Shown here in pieces: positions 5,171-9,478 of a stretch of DNA of 9,639 bases; position 1 is the stretch's first letter, and every line of letters begins with the position of its first letter. Made by a program: the position numbers and the translations under genes. The notes under the pieces were generated by a model. It did no database searches. It saw nothing but the letters and a program-made list of their open reading frames with translations, and was not told the origin of the DNA. This stretch comes from CAZEBW01 sp964510205 (GTDB taxonomy: Bacteria; Chloroflexota; Anaerolineae; VGOG01), in assembly GCA_964510205.1 (NCBI GenBank), contig CAZEBW010000112.1, forward strand, positions 1 through 9,639, read 5' to 3'.

Positions 5171-5205
5171 GGTTGTATTGTATAACCTCTGCCTTACTTT
5201 GTCAA
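5171..5205 (-). promoter_or_regulatory. mazF-operon promoter with overlapping palindrome
   Basis: On the minus strand, TTGACA (5205-5200), a 17-bp spacer and TACAAT (5182-5177) form a near-consensus promoter. The -10 region lies in the imperfect palindrome GGTTATACAATACAACC (5171-5187), a plausible operator. The -35 box contains the TGA stop of the acyltransferase remnant (5204-5202). Confidence 0.75.
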
Positions 5206-5645
5206 TCTGATTCTCCCCTTCTCCTTATCTCCCCATCTCCCCTGCACCTTCGCTCTTCCCCTTTCCCCCTTCCCTGTTGGATCACCCGCGCTGGCATGCC
5301 CGCCGCTGTCGCATCGATTGGGACATCTTTGGTGACCACCGAGCCGGCACCAATCACAGACCACGCCCCGACGATGCGCTGCGGTATCACGGTGGAACCG
5401 ATTCCGACCAGCGCGCCCTCTCCAATGGTGACCTCACCGCCCAGGTGAACGCCCGGCGCGACGTGAGCATGATTCCCGATGCGGTTGTGGTGATCCACGG
5501 TGCAGCCGGTGTTGAGGATGACGTCGTCGCCGATGACGGTGCCGGTGTTGATGACTACCCCAGCGCAGATCATCACCCCTTCGCCCAGGCGGACGTCGGG
5601 GGCGAGCACAGCGGCGGGGTGGATGGCGTTGACAATGCAGGTTTG
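5202..5645 (-). pseudogene. PglD/NeuD-type hexapeptide acyltransferase, N-terminus lost
   Basis: The frame opens after a TAG at 5648-5646 and reads CIVNAIHPAAVLAPDVRLGE, then GVMICAGVVINTGTVIGDDV, ILNTGCTVDHHNRIGNHAHV, APGVHLGGEVTIGEGALVGI and GAGSVVTKDVP. These are left-handed beta-helix hexapeptide repeats of the PglD/NeuD group, which acetylate amino-sugars and work downstream of DegT aminotransferases. The N-terminal Rossmann-like half is missing; only the end of the linker (NAIHPAAVL) remains. GTG 5609 would be a possible start but has no ribosome site. The C-terminus after ARVIQQG becomes Arg/Gly/Glu-rich (RGKGEERRCRGDGE), encoded by the C/T tract at 5213-5277. Both ends are therefore degraded and function is unlikely. 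Confidence 0.8.
5213..5277. repeat. C/T-rich tract forming the 3' end of the acyltransferase remnant
   Basis: The tract is pyrimidine-rich on the + strand (CTCCCCTTCTCCTTATCTCC and onward). Read on the minus strand it supplies the last ~25 codons. It starts about eight bases past the -35 box of the mazF operon. Confidence 0.75.
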
Positions 5646-5671
5646 CTATTTTGGCCGAGAGATGCTACAAT
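5643..5671 (+). promoter_or_regulatory. Probable promoter of the truncated PIN/antitoxin operon
   Basis: TTGCTA (5643-5648), a 17-bp spacer and TACAAT (5666-5671) match the layout of the intact PIN operon promoter at 8398-8426. A GTG follows immediately at 5672, but it is in a different frame from the surviving toxin sequence. Confidence 0.5.
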
Positions 5672-5865
5672 GTGATCGCCTGCTTTACCTGATTCTGCAC
5701 CGCTTTGCCATGCGGCCTATCTTCCTGCCTGATCTCATTGTCGTCATGGCCAGGGAGAGAGCGATCACAGAGGAGACAGGCGAACAACTATTGGAGGCCA
5801 TCCGGTCGCGATATCGAACCGGTTTCATCGAACACTCACTACTGATGCTGAAAGGAGTGCTATAA
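5662..5865 (+). pseudogene. C-terminal remnant of a PIN-type toxin
   Basis: The frame from ATG 5662 to TAA 5865 reads 67 residues. Its second half, PDLIVVMARERAITEETGEQ then LLEAIRSRYRTGFIEHSLLM, lines up in layout with the C-terminus of the intact PIN toxin at 8433-8948 (DLTVFLYDQGRLSYPAAMST), though identity is low. The first ~17 residues look like noise. The PIN catalytic core, which should carry four acidic residues, is absent. The 5' break is next to the broken end of the acyltransferase at ~5645, so one deletion may have joined the two remnants. The antitoxin gene follows two bases after the stop. The PIN assignment is an inference from position, pattern and toxin-then-antitoxin order. 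Confidence 0.5.
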
Positions 5866-5867
5866 AG

Positions 5868-6119
5868 ATGACTGTTGAAATCGCTGTTCCTGTAGACGAA
5901 AAAGTATCCAAGTATGTACAAGTTCTGGCCGAAACAGAGCGTAGGAGCTATTCCGACGTGGCGCGAGCGCTGTTGGAAGAAGCATACAAGTGGGAGATCG
6001 AGAGACTTCACGCCAGTTACTCGCGGGGCGAGATCACCTTACGGAGGATGGCCCGCCGTTTGGGTCTGAATTATCGAGAGCTGTATCAATTGTTGGCCAA
6101 TAAGAACCTGCCCCTCTGA
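5868..6119 (+). CDS. Antitoxin (UPF0175-like) after the PIN remnant
   Basis: An 83-residue protein from ATG 5868, with AAAGGAG at 5850-5856 inside the preceding remnant. Residues ~1-45 (TVEIAVPVDEKVSKYVQVLA, then SYSDVARALLEEAYKWEIER) look like a ribbon-helix-helix segment. The C-terminal YSRGEITLRRMARRLGLNYR then ELYQLL is a helix-turn-helix-like block typical of UPF0175 antitoxins, which pair with PIN or DUF3368 toxins. The frame is complete, so it outlives its truncated toxin. It shares layout with the antitoxin at 8935-9348, including gene order, but is much shorter. Confidence 0.72.
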   Translation: MTVEIAVPVDEKVSKYVQVLAETERRSYSDVARALLEEAYKWEIERLHASYSRGEITLRRMARRLGLNYRELYQLLANKNLPL

Positions 6120-6145
6120 GGACAATGGAGGATGGAAAAGTGTGT

Positions 6146-6151
6146 TATAAT
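6146..6151 (+). promoter_or_regulatory. -10 box upstream of the tumA-like gene
   Basis: TATAAT at 6146-6151 lies about 40 bp before ATG 6191. There is no good -35 at the right distance; the upstream DNA is the GGAGGATGGAAAAG motif (6127-6140) shared with other low-complexity blocks. Confidence 0.45.
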
Positions 6152-6190
6152 CTATAAAGAACTCAAGCGGTATTACGAGGAGGAATGGAA

Positions 6191-6481
6191 ATGGCCGAAC
6201 TCGTGCTGATCTCTCCGCGCCAACGCCAATTGAAGCCTCTGGTGGAGACAGCACTCCACAACGAACTGCGTTTGCTGGAAGCAGGCATCCGCCGCACCAG
6301 GCAGAAGCTCCAGGGGTTCGAGACCCGACATGGCTTACCCTCAGCAGAATTCATCCGTCGCTATGAGCAGGACGAGTTAGAAGAGAGCCTGGAGTTTGCC
6401 GAGTGGATCGGGGAATACCGCCTGCTAGAGAGGTTGGAAGAAAAAGCAGATACCCTGCGGGAGATCCAGTTTGCGAATTGA
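6191..6481 (+). CDS. tumA: TumA-type antitoxin of a TumE/DUF6516 TA pair
   Basis: A 96-residue protein. ATG 6191 is preferred to ATG 6185 because AGGAGG (6178-6183) is seven bases before 6191 and abuts 6185. The sequence is helical: LISPRQRQLKPLVETALHNE, then LRLLEAGIRRTRQKLQGFET, a loop RHGLPSAEFIRRYEQDELEE, and EWIGEYRLLERLEEKADTLR. This pattern matches antitoxins encoded before TumE-type (DUF6516) toxins. The toxin frame begins at TTG 6471, ten bases before this stop, so the pair was coupled. The antitoxin looks intact while its toxin has been split by a MITE. The role rests on family resemblance and on the clear TumE remnant. Confidence 0.75.
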   Translation: MAELVLISPRQRQLKPLVETALHNELRLLEAGIRRTRQKLQGFETRHGLPSAEFIRRYEQDELEESLEFAEWIGEYRLLERLEEKADTLREIQFAN

Positions 6482-6504
6482 AGCCTATTTCCAGCAGCTT
6501 CGCG

Positions 6505-6513
6505 AAGTCATTG
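6505..6513. repeat. 9-bp target-site duplication, left copy (AAGTCATTG)
   Basis: AAGTCATTG at 6505-6513 recurs at 6615-6623, exactly flanking the MITE. Removing one copy and the MITE rejoins REVI to DSCPIV. Confidence 0.92.
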
Positions 6514-6614
6514 GGGTGTGTTTCATCTCGGTTGTAGGACGGATTGGTAATCCGTCAATTCGTCGGAATGCCATTCCGACCAACAATACCAGCCAACTTG
6601 TTTGAAACACACCC
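6514..6614 (-). mobile_element. 101-bp MITE, copy 2 (inside the toxin gene)
   Basis: This copy has the same length, terminal repeats and internal hairpins (6538-6556 and 6562-6580) as 2032-2132, in opposite orientation and with one visible difference. It lies in the early codons of the TumE gene. Confidence 0.93.
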
Positions 6615-6623
6615 AAGTCATTG
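6615..6623. repeat. 9-bp target-site duplication, right copy (AAGTCATTG)
   Basis: Direct repeat of 6505-6513. Confidence 0.92.
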
Positions 6624-6969
6624 ACTCCTGTCCGATTGTTCGTTCTTCCAAGGTGACTTACGACAAGCGGGGCAGCCACGAAGGTTTCATCCGTGGGGAG
6701 GTCTACTTGGTGGATGGTTCGATCCTTCATCTGCGTGAGTTTGTAGACGTTGAAATCGGGGTGGATCGCTTAACTTACGTGTACCAGTACATGGGCCCCG
6801 CCCAGGAATTGATATTCCGCTACGACAACACAGGACATCATAAGAAGTTAAACCTTCCTACATACCCCCATCACAAACATGAGGGCAGTGAGTACAATGT
6901 ATTAGCCTCACCCGTGCCTGATCTGGCGACTGTCCTCAACGAGATCGAGATGTCCATCGAACTTCCTTG

Positions 6970-7043
6970 ATCCCCTCTCCCCCTTGCTCCCCTGCCCCTG
7001 TGCTTCCCTGCTCCCTTGCTCCCCCGCTCCCCCGCTCCCCTTG
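6970..7043. repeat. C/T-rich minisatellite-like tract with G-quadruplex potential on the minus strand
   Basis: Degenerate 6-8 bp units such as CTCCCTTG and CTCCCCCG repeat, ending GCTCCCCCGCTCCCCCGCTC at about 7007-7026 and onward. The minus strand has at least five closely spaced runs of three or more G. The tract starts one base after the toxin stop codon. Confidence 0.8.
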
Positions 7044-7109
7044 TTATAGTAGGAACAGGGCGCACCTTCTGACCTTCCGACCAGCGTGTTTCCCCATTCC
7101 CCTACTGCC

Positions 7110-7143
7110 GAACCGTACGTGACACTTTCGCGTCATACGGCTC
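7110..7143 (-). ncRNA. Group II intron domain V remnant
   Basis: On the minus strand this 34-nt segment starts GAGCCGTATGACGCGAAAGT and ends GTCACGTACGGTTC. It folds as an 8-bp lower helix (GAGCCGTA with TACGGTTC), a two-base CG bulge, a 6-bp upper helix (TGACGC with GTGTCA) and a GAAA loop. It also has the AGC triad at positions 2-4. Length, bulge, tetraloop and triad are those of group II domain V. No intron-encoded reverse transcriptase lies upstream on this strand in 7144-7535. A possible domain VI arm may pair 7097-7106 with 7048-7055. This is the orphan 3' end of a degraded intron. Confidence 0.82.
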
Positions 7144-7229
7144 TAGGCGAGATGGTATTCCCAGGGAATGTTTAGAACGAACTTCTAGGCCAAGTTGTCT
7201 CCAATAGTCGGCTCCGGATTGTCCCTCGC

Positions 7230-7318
7230 ATATGACAACGAATTTCAGGATTCATCGAATCAGATTCGGTCAATCCCCCAGACCTGTACTGAGCCTGTCG
7301 AAGTATTCGTTGTCATAT
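7230..7318. repeat. 14-bp inverted repeat enclosing a short interspersed repeat
   Basis: ATATGACAACGAAT (7230-7243) has a perfect inverted partner at 7305-7318. Inside lie a small hairpin (GATTC-ATC-GAATC) and a copy of the CTTCGACAGGCTCAG repeat in reverse orientation (7285-7304). The arrangement resembles a MITE or palindromic intergenic unit that then received the short repeat. Confidence 0.6.
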
Positions 7319-7355
7319 CCTTGAAGTGGAAACGGCGCAAACCCCTACGCACATT

Positions 7356-7399
7356 GGAGATTGCTTCGGGCGCAAACCCCGCGCCCTCGCAACGACAGC
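7356..7399. repeat. Intergenic repeat of the 'CGTTGCGAG...GAAGCAATCTCC' type
   Basis: GGAGATTGCTTCGGGCGCAA through GCGCCCTCGCAACGACAGCA matches, on the minus strand, the repeat that begins GTCGTTGCGAGG and ends GAAGCAATCTCC. I recall this type from intergenic DNA of many environmental bacteria. GGGCGC and GCGCCC pair around AAACCCC. Confidence 0.55.
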
Positions 7400-7475
7400 A
7401 TGAACAGTAGTTTCTGCCCCCTCTCTACAACCCACCGCCGTAGTGGCTTGAGTGCAGAAGCACTGAAATGACAAA

Positions 7476-7518
7476 GAGCAGAGGTGGACGTCGCCTTCGC
7501 TTCGCCCAAGCTCTGCTC
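7476..7518. repeat. Inverted repeat GAGCAGAG / CTCTGCTC
   Basis: GAGCAGAG (7476-7483) and CTCTGCTC (7511-7518) are perfect inverted repeats 27 bp apart, just ahead of the small gene at 7536. They could be an operator or part of a repeat; no T-run follows. From 7144 to 7535 I see only this and the repeats listed above, no gene. Confidence 0.5.
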
Positions 7519-7535
7519 GTCAGGGGGGTACTGAT

Positions 7536-7817
7536 ATGGCTATGTCATCCCACGTACAACAATTGTTAGAAAGAGTTACCGCTGTCCTCCCCGTCAGCAA
7601 CGAGGATCTGGTATATAAAGGCATCGCCACCAGCGTCACGGAGCGGATCCTGGATCTCAGGAAGGCCGTGGCGCGACTTCAGAGGCGATATGACTCTCTG
7701 GAAGACTTGGAGCGAAAGATTCAAGCGGAGGGGGTATCGCCTGATGACCATACACTCTACACTGATTTGCTGGAGTGGCGGGCCATCAACCACGAACTGA
7801 GTCGCCTTCAGCAGTAA
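7536..7817 (+). CDS. Orphan antitoxin-like protein
   Basis: A 93-residue protein from ATG 7536 with AGGGGGG about seven bases ahead. It is helical: HVQQLLERVTAVLPVSNEDL, then SVTERILDLRKAVARLQRRY, then a conserved-looking GVSPDDHTLYTDLLEWRAIN and HELSRLQQ. The composition and the DDHTLYTDLLEWRA block recall small proteins that I remember being encoded before TumE/DUF6516-type toxins. No such toxin follows. The coding sequence ends directly at a C/T tract (7818-7855), so the natural 3' end and the toxin may have been lost together. The antitoxin role is inferred; there is no visible DNA-binding motif. Confidence 0.6.
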   Translation: MAMSSHVQQLLERVTAVLPVSNEDLVYKGIATSVTERILDLRKAVARLQRRYDSLEDLERKIQAEGVSPDDHTLYTDLLEWRAINHELSRLQQ

Positions 7818-7855
7818 CTTTCCCCCTTTCTCCCTAGCTCCTTTTGCTATTCACT
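7818..7855. repeat. Short C/T-rich tract after the orphan antitoxin
   Basis: TTTCCCCCTTTCTCCCTAGC and flanking pyrimidines begin immediately after the stop codon at 7817. Confidence 0.6.
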
Positions 7856-7922
7856 CCAGGCCACGAACGACGCCGTCCACACCATAAAGCCCCTCCCGAC
7901 GAAAGAGCATGAGGAAGATACT

Positions 7923-7945
7923 GCGCGGGGCTAAAGTCCCCGCGC
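7923..7945. repeat. REP-like hairpin GCGCGGGG-loop-CCCCGCGC
   Basis: A perfect 8-bp GC-rich stem (7923-7930 with 7938-7945) carries the loop CTAAAGT. No T-run follows, so it is not a classical terminator. It opens the repeat-rich gap 7923-8085. Confidence 0.65.
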
Positions 7946-7961
7946 TGAGAGAGCAAAGCCT

Positions 7962-8033
7962 CCCTTCGGCAGCCCTTCACTTCGACAAGGCTCAGTACAA
8001 GCGACAAGCTCAGGATGGCAGCTCAGGACAGGC
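7962..8033. repeat. Cluster of degenerate CCTTCGACAGGCTCAGGACA repeats
   Basis: CCCTTCGGCAG, CTTCGACAAGGCTCAGTACA, CGACAAGCTCAGGATGG and GCTCAGGACAGGC follow one another in the same orientation. This looks like nested or tandem insertion of the repeat seen singly at 1745, 2649, 3512 and 7285. Confidence 0.7.
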
Positions 8034-8049
8034 CCTGTGGGCGAGGGGG

Positions 8050-8085
8050 GAGGCCGCTTCGCTTACAGAGGCCGCTTCGCTTACA
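8050..8085. repeat. 18-bp perfect tandem repeat (two units)
   Basis: GAGGCCGCTTCGCTTACA occurs twice in direct succession (8050-8067 and 8068-8085). The core GCCGCTTCGCTTA also occurs, reversed, at about 2519-2531. Confidence 0.8.
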
Positions 8086-8109
8086 GCTCCTCTCCCTTAT
8101 TTCCCTCTC

Positions 8110-8392
8110 ATTAGGGGGACTGATAGGGGGCTAACTCCGAGGCCCGTCTCGGGCCGATCTGCTGGATGCTGGAAGAACGCTCCCCAGGACGGGCGCTGGA
8201 GCAAAAGAGCGGGCTACCTACCATTGGCCAGACAGGATGGCAGGTAGGCGACGCTCTGGTTCTGCTTTCGCCGGCTGCTGTCCCGAAGGAACTTGGTTTA
8301 TAGGAAGGCTAACCTTTGGGCCGTCGCCAACCGTTCGGCTGAGCCCACGACGAAGCCTGCCCTGCGAATGCCCCTTCGTGGTTCACTGGGAC
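8110..8392 (-). ncRNA. Candidate structured RNA, resembling a HEARO/omega RNA without iscB
   Basis: No convincing coding frame is present, but the region is full of hairpins. Reading the minus strand 5' to 3': CCACGAAG with CTTCGTCGTGG (8381-8345); GGGC-type stem with inner GCC/GGC (8346-8318); GTTCCTTCGGGAC with a UUCG loop (8292-8280); a long two-part stem AGAGCG + CTACCTACCAT pairing with ATGGCAGGTAG + CGCTCT (8206-8257); GCTCC/GGAGC (8179-8202); and a perfect GGCCCG-AGA-CGGGCC (8155-8141). The order, and segments such as GGCGACGGCCCAAAGGTTAG and CCAAGTTCCTTCGGGACAGC, remind me of HEARO RNAs, which are guide-bearing omega RNAs encoded upstream of IscB nucleases. That resemblance is from memory and not verified. 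No IscB frame lies on the minus strand at 7818-8109. Confidence 0.45.
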
Positions 8393-8397
8393 TGGGT

Positions 8398-8426
8398 TTG
8401 ACAAGGTATCTAAATGATGGTACAAT
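8398..8426 (+). promoter_or_regulatory. Near-consensus promoter of the PIN toxin-antitoxin operon
   Basis: TTGACA (8398-8403), a 17-bp spacer and TACAAT (8421-8426). The toxin's GTG at 8433 sits seven bases after the -10 box, where transcription would start, and no ribosome binding site is visible. This suggests a leaderless mRNA. Confidence 0.8.
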
Positions 8427-8432
8427 GGCACT

Positions 8433-8948
8433 GTGGAGAAGCAAAACGCATCATTGGACGCATCCTTCTGGATCAATGCTTTCGATGGGGGGATTATTCA
8501 TTTTCTGCCCGAGTACTTCAACCTATTCATCTGCTCGGTGACTGCTGGGGAGATCCGTTATCCCTTGGATGTCCTGGACATCCCGGCAGCCGGGCCGGTG
8601 CTGTTTGATCAATGGTGTGAATCTGGGACAATCACACTGCAAGACCCACAAGCACCGGTAGATTGGTTTCAGCGGGGAGAAAACGCAGCCATTGCGTTGG
8701 CTATTGAAAATGGGTATTTCCTTCTCATTGACGATGCCAACCCCTATCATCTCGCCAAGTCGCAAGGCCTGAAGGTAGTTGGAACAATGGATCTCACGGT
8801 GTTTCTCTATGATCAAGGGAGGTTGTCATACCCCGCAGCTATGTCAACGATCAAGGCTCTTCGGGCCGGTAATAAGCTAAAACGAGAGGCTATGATCGCC
8901 TTGGAGACCCTGGTCCGTGCGAAAGGAGAGAAAGATGCCGAAAAATAA
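8433..8948 (+). CDS. PIN-domain toxin (VapC-like ribonuclease)
   Basis: A 171-residue protein from GTG 8433. PIN features are in order: D9 in SLDASFWINAF, E40 in CSVTAGEI, E83 in QRGENAAIALA and D100/D101 in FLLIDDANPYHLAKSQGLKV. These are the acidic residues that hold Mg2+ in this nuclease fold. A C-terminal helical extension follows (GTMDLTVFLYDQGRLSYPAA, then KLKREAMIALETLVRAKGEK). Relatives cleave RNA and are blocked by a cognate antitoxin. The toxin precedes the antitoxin, the reverse of the usual TA order, and overlaps it by 14 bp. The start rests on the promoter position; the downstream ATGs would cut into the PIN core. It appears intact and is probably active. It resembles VapC/DUF3368 proteins, but the exact subfamily is uncertain. 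Confidence 0.85.
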   Translation: MEKQNASLDASFWINAFDGGIIHFLPEYFNLFICSVTAGEIRYPLDVLDIPAAGPVLFDQWCESGTITLQDPQAPVDWFQRGENAAIALAIENGYFLLIDDANPYHLAKSQGLKVVGTMDLTVFLYDQGRLSYPAAMSTIKALRAGNKLKREAMIALETLVRAKGEKDAEK

Positions 8949-9348
8949 GCGAACTGTTACTAAATCCATCCGCTTCGCCCCAGAGGAGAGCAAGGTTCTC
9001 AAGCGCATCAGCGAAGCTCAGCATCTCTCAGAGGCAGCGTTAATGAAGAAGTTTGTGCTGGAGGGAGTAACACGGTATCGTCTGGAAGAGGCCATTCGGG
9101 CTTATTCCCAGGGTGAGGTGGACTTGAGCGCCGCAGCCGACTACGCCGGGATCAGCGTGTATCAGATGCTCAATGAACTCCAACAGCGGGATGTCACTCC
9201 CAGCGCCGCCACTGAGAAATTCCTGGATGGGCTGGAGACGCTGGCCGAAACCTTCGGGGGCAGCAAAGCCCTCCTGCAGACCATCGCCGAGATGCGGAAG
9301 CGTAGCTTGGGGGCAACGGATACGCCTCAAGCCCGCCGTGCGTCTTGA
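8935..9348 (+). CDS. Antitoxin of the PIN pair (UPF0175-like, extended)
   Basis: A 137-residue protein. ATG 8935 is chosen because AAAGGAG lies six bases before it; it overlaps the toxin's last codons. The N-terminus PKNKRTVTKSIRFAPEESKV, then LKRISEAQHLSEAALMKKFV, is ribbon-helix-helix-like. RYRLEEAIRAYSQGEVDLSA then AADYAGISVYQMLNELQQRD (residues ~47-86) is the UPF0175 helix-turn-helix-like block, which presumably binds the operator. A further ~45 residues (FLDGLETLAETFGGSKALLQ, then TIAEMRKR) extend beyond the usual end and may contact the toxin. The final RSLGATDTPQARRAS leads into a C/T tract. The pair looks intact and may autoregulate the promoter at 8398. Confidence 0.78.
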   Translation: MPKNKRTVTKSIRFAPEESKVLKRISEAQHLSEAALMKKFVLEGVTRYRLEEAIRAYSQGEVDLSAAADYAGISVYQMLNELQQRDVTPSAATEKFLDGLETLAETFGGSKALLQTIAEMRKRSLGATDTPQARRAS

Positions 9349-9354
9349 TTCTCA

Positions 9355-9478
9355 CCACCCTGTCTCCCCCTTCCCTTGTCCCCTTTTCTCCCCGCTTCCT
9401 CTCTTGTTGTCATCCCCTCCTCGTCACCCTTGCACCCCTGCCCCCTTGCCCTCCCGCTCCTCTGCTCTCTTCACCAGG
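9355..9478. repeat. Long C/T-rich tract
   Basis: About 120 bp of strongly pyrimidine-biased DNA (CCCTGTCTCCCCCTTCCCTT, then CACCCCTGCCCCCTTGCCCT). It follows the PIN antitoxin and forms the 3' end of the minus-strand gene at 9424. It is the longest such tract in the window. Confidence 0.8.

Larger units (their letters stand above)
6471..6970 (+). pseudogene. tumE: TumE/DUF6516 toxin interrupted by the 101-bp MITE
   Basis: The toxin begins at TTG 6471 and reads LRIEAYFQQLREVI up to 6513, where the MITE enters. After the MITE the frame continues from the duplicated target as VIDSCPIVRSSKVTYDKRGS, then HEGFIRGEVYLVDGSILHLR, EFVDVEIGVDRLTYVYQYMG, AQELIFRYDN and LNLPTYPHHKHEGSEYNVLA. These are the conserved blocks of TumE-type toxins. 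The insertion plus target duplication adds 110 bp, which is not a multiple of three, and read-through from the native start meets TGA at 6603-6605. A TTG at 6602 from the MITE end is in frame with the toxin body but has no ribosome site and would lack the N-terminal helix. The stop is at 6970, at the edge of a C/T tract. The toxin is almost certainly inactive. Confidence 0.88.

Noticed and set aside
5629..5657. Promoter using TTGACA at 5629-5634
   Set aside because: At 17 bp spacing there is no -10-like sequence, and the hexamer is simply part of the acyltransferase coding sequence.
6602..6970. Intact TumE toxin starting at TTG 6602
   Set aside because: That start lies in the MITE terminal repeat with no ribosome site; the native N-terminus is visible upstream at 6471-6513.
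1700..8033. CRISPR array
   Set aside because: The short repeats are scattered, degenerate, in both orientations and not regularly spaced; no cas genes are present.
7909..8247. 112-residue plus-strand frame across the repeats
   Set aside because: It consists of REP-like, CCTTCGACAGG-type and 18-bp tandem repeat DNA and continues into the structured RNA candidate; no ribosome site and no family-like motif.
8110..8392. RNase P RNA, tmRNA or SRP RNA
   Set aside because: The region is strongly structured, but I could not find the conserved core motifs of these RNAs on either strand; HEARO-like is the closest match I can offer.
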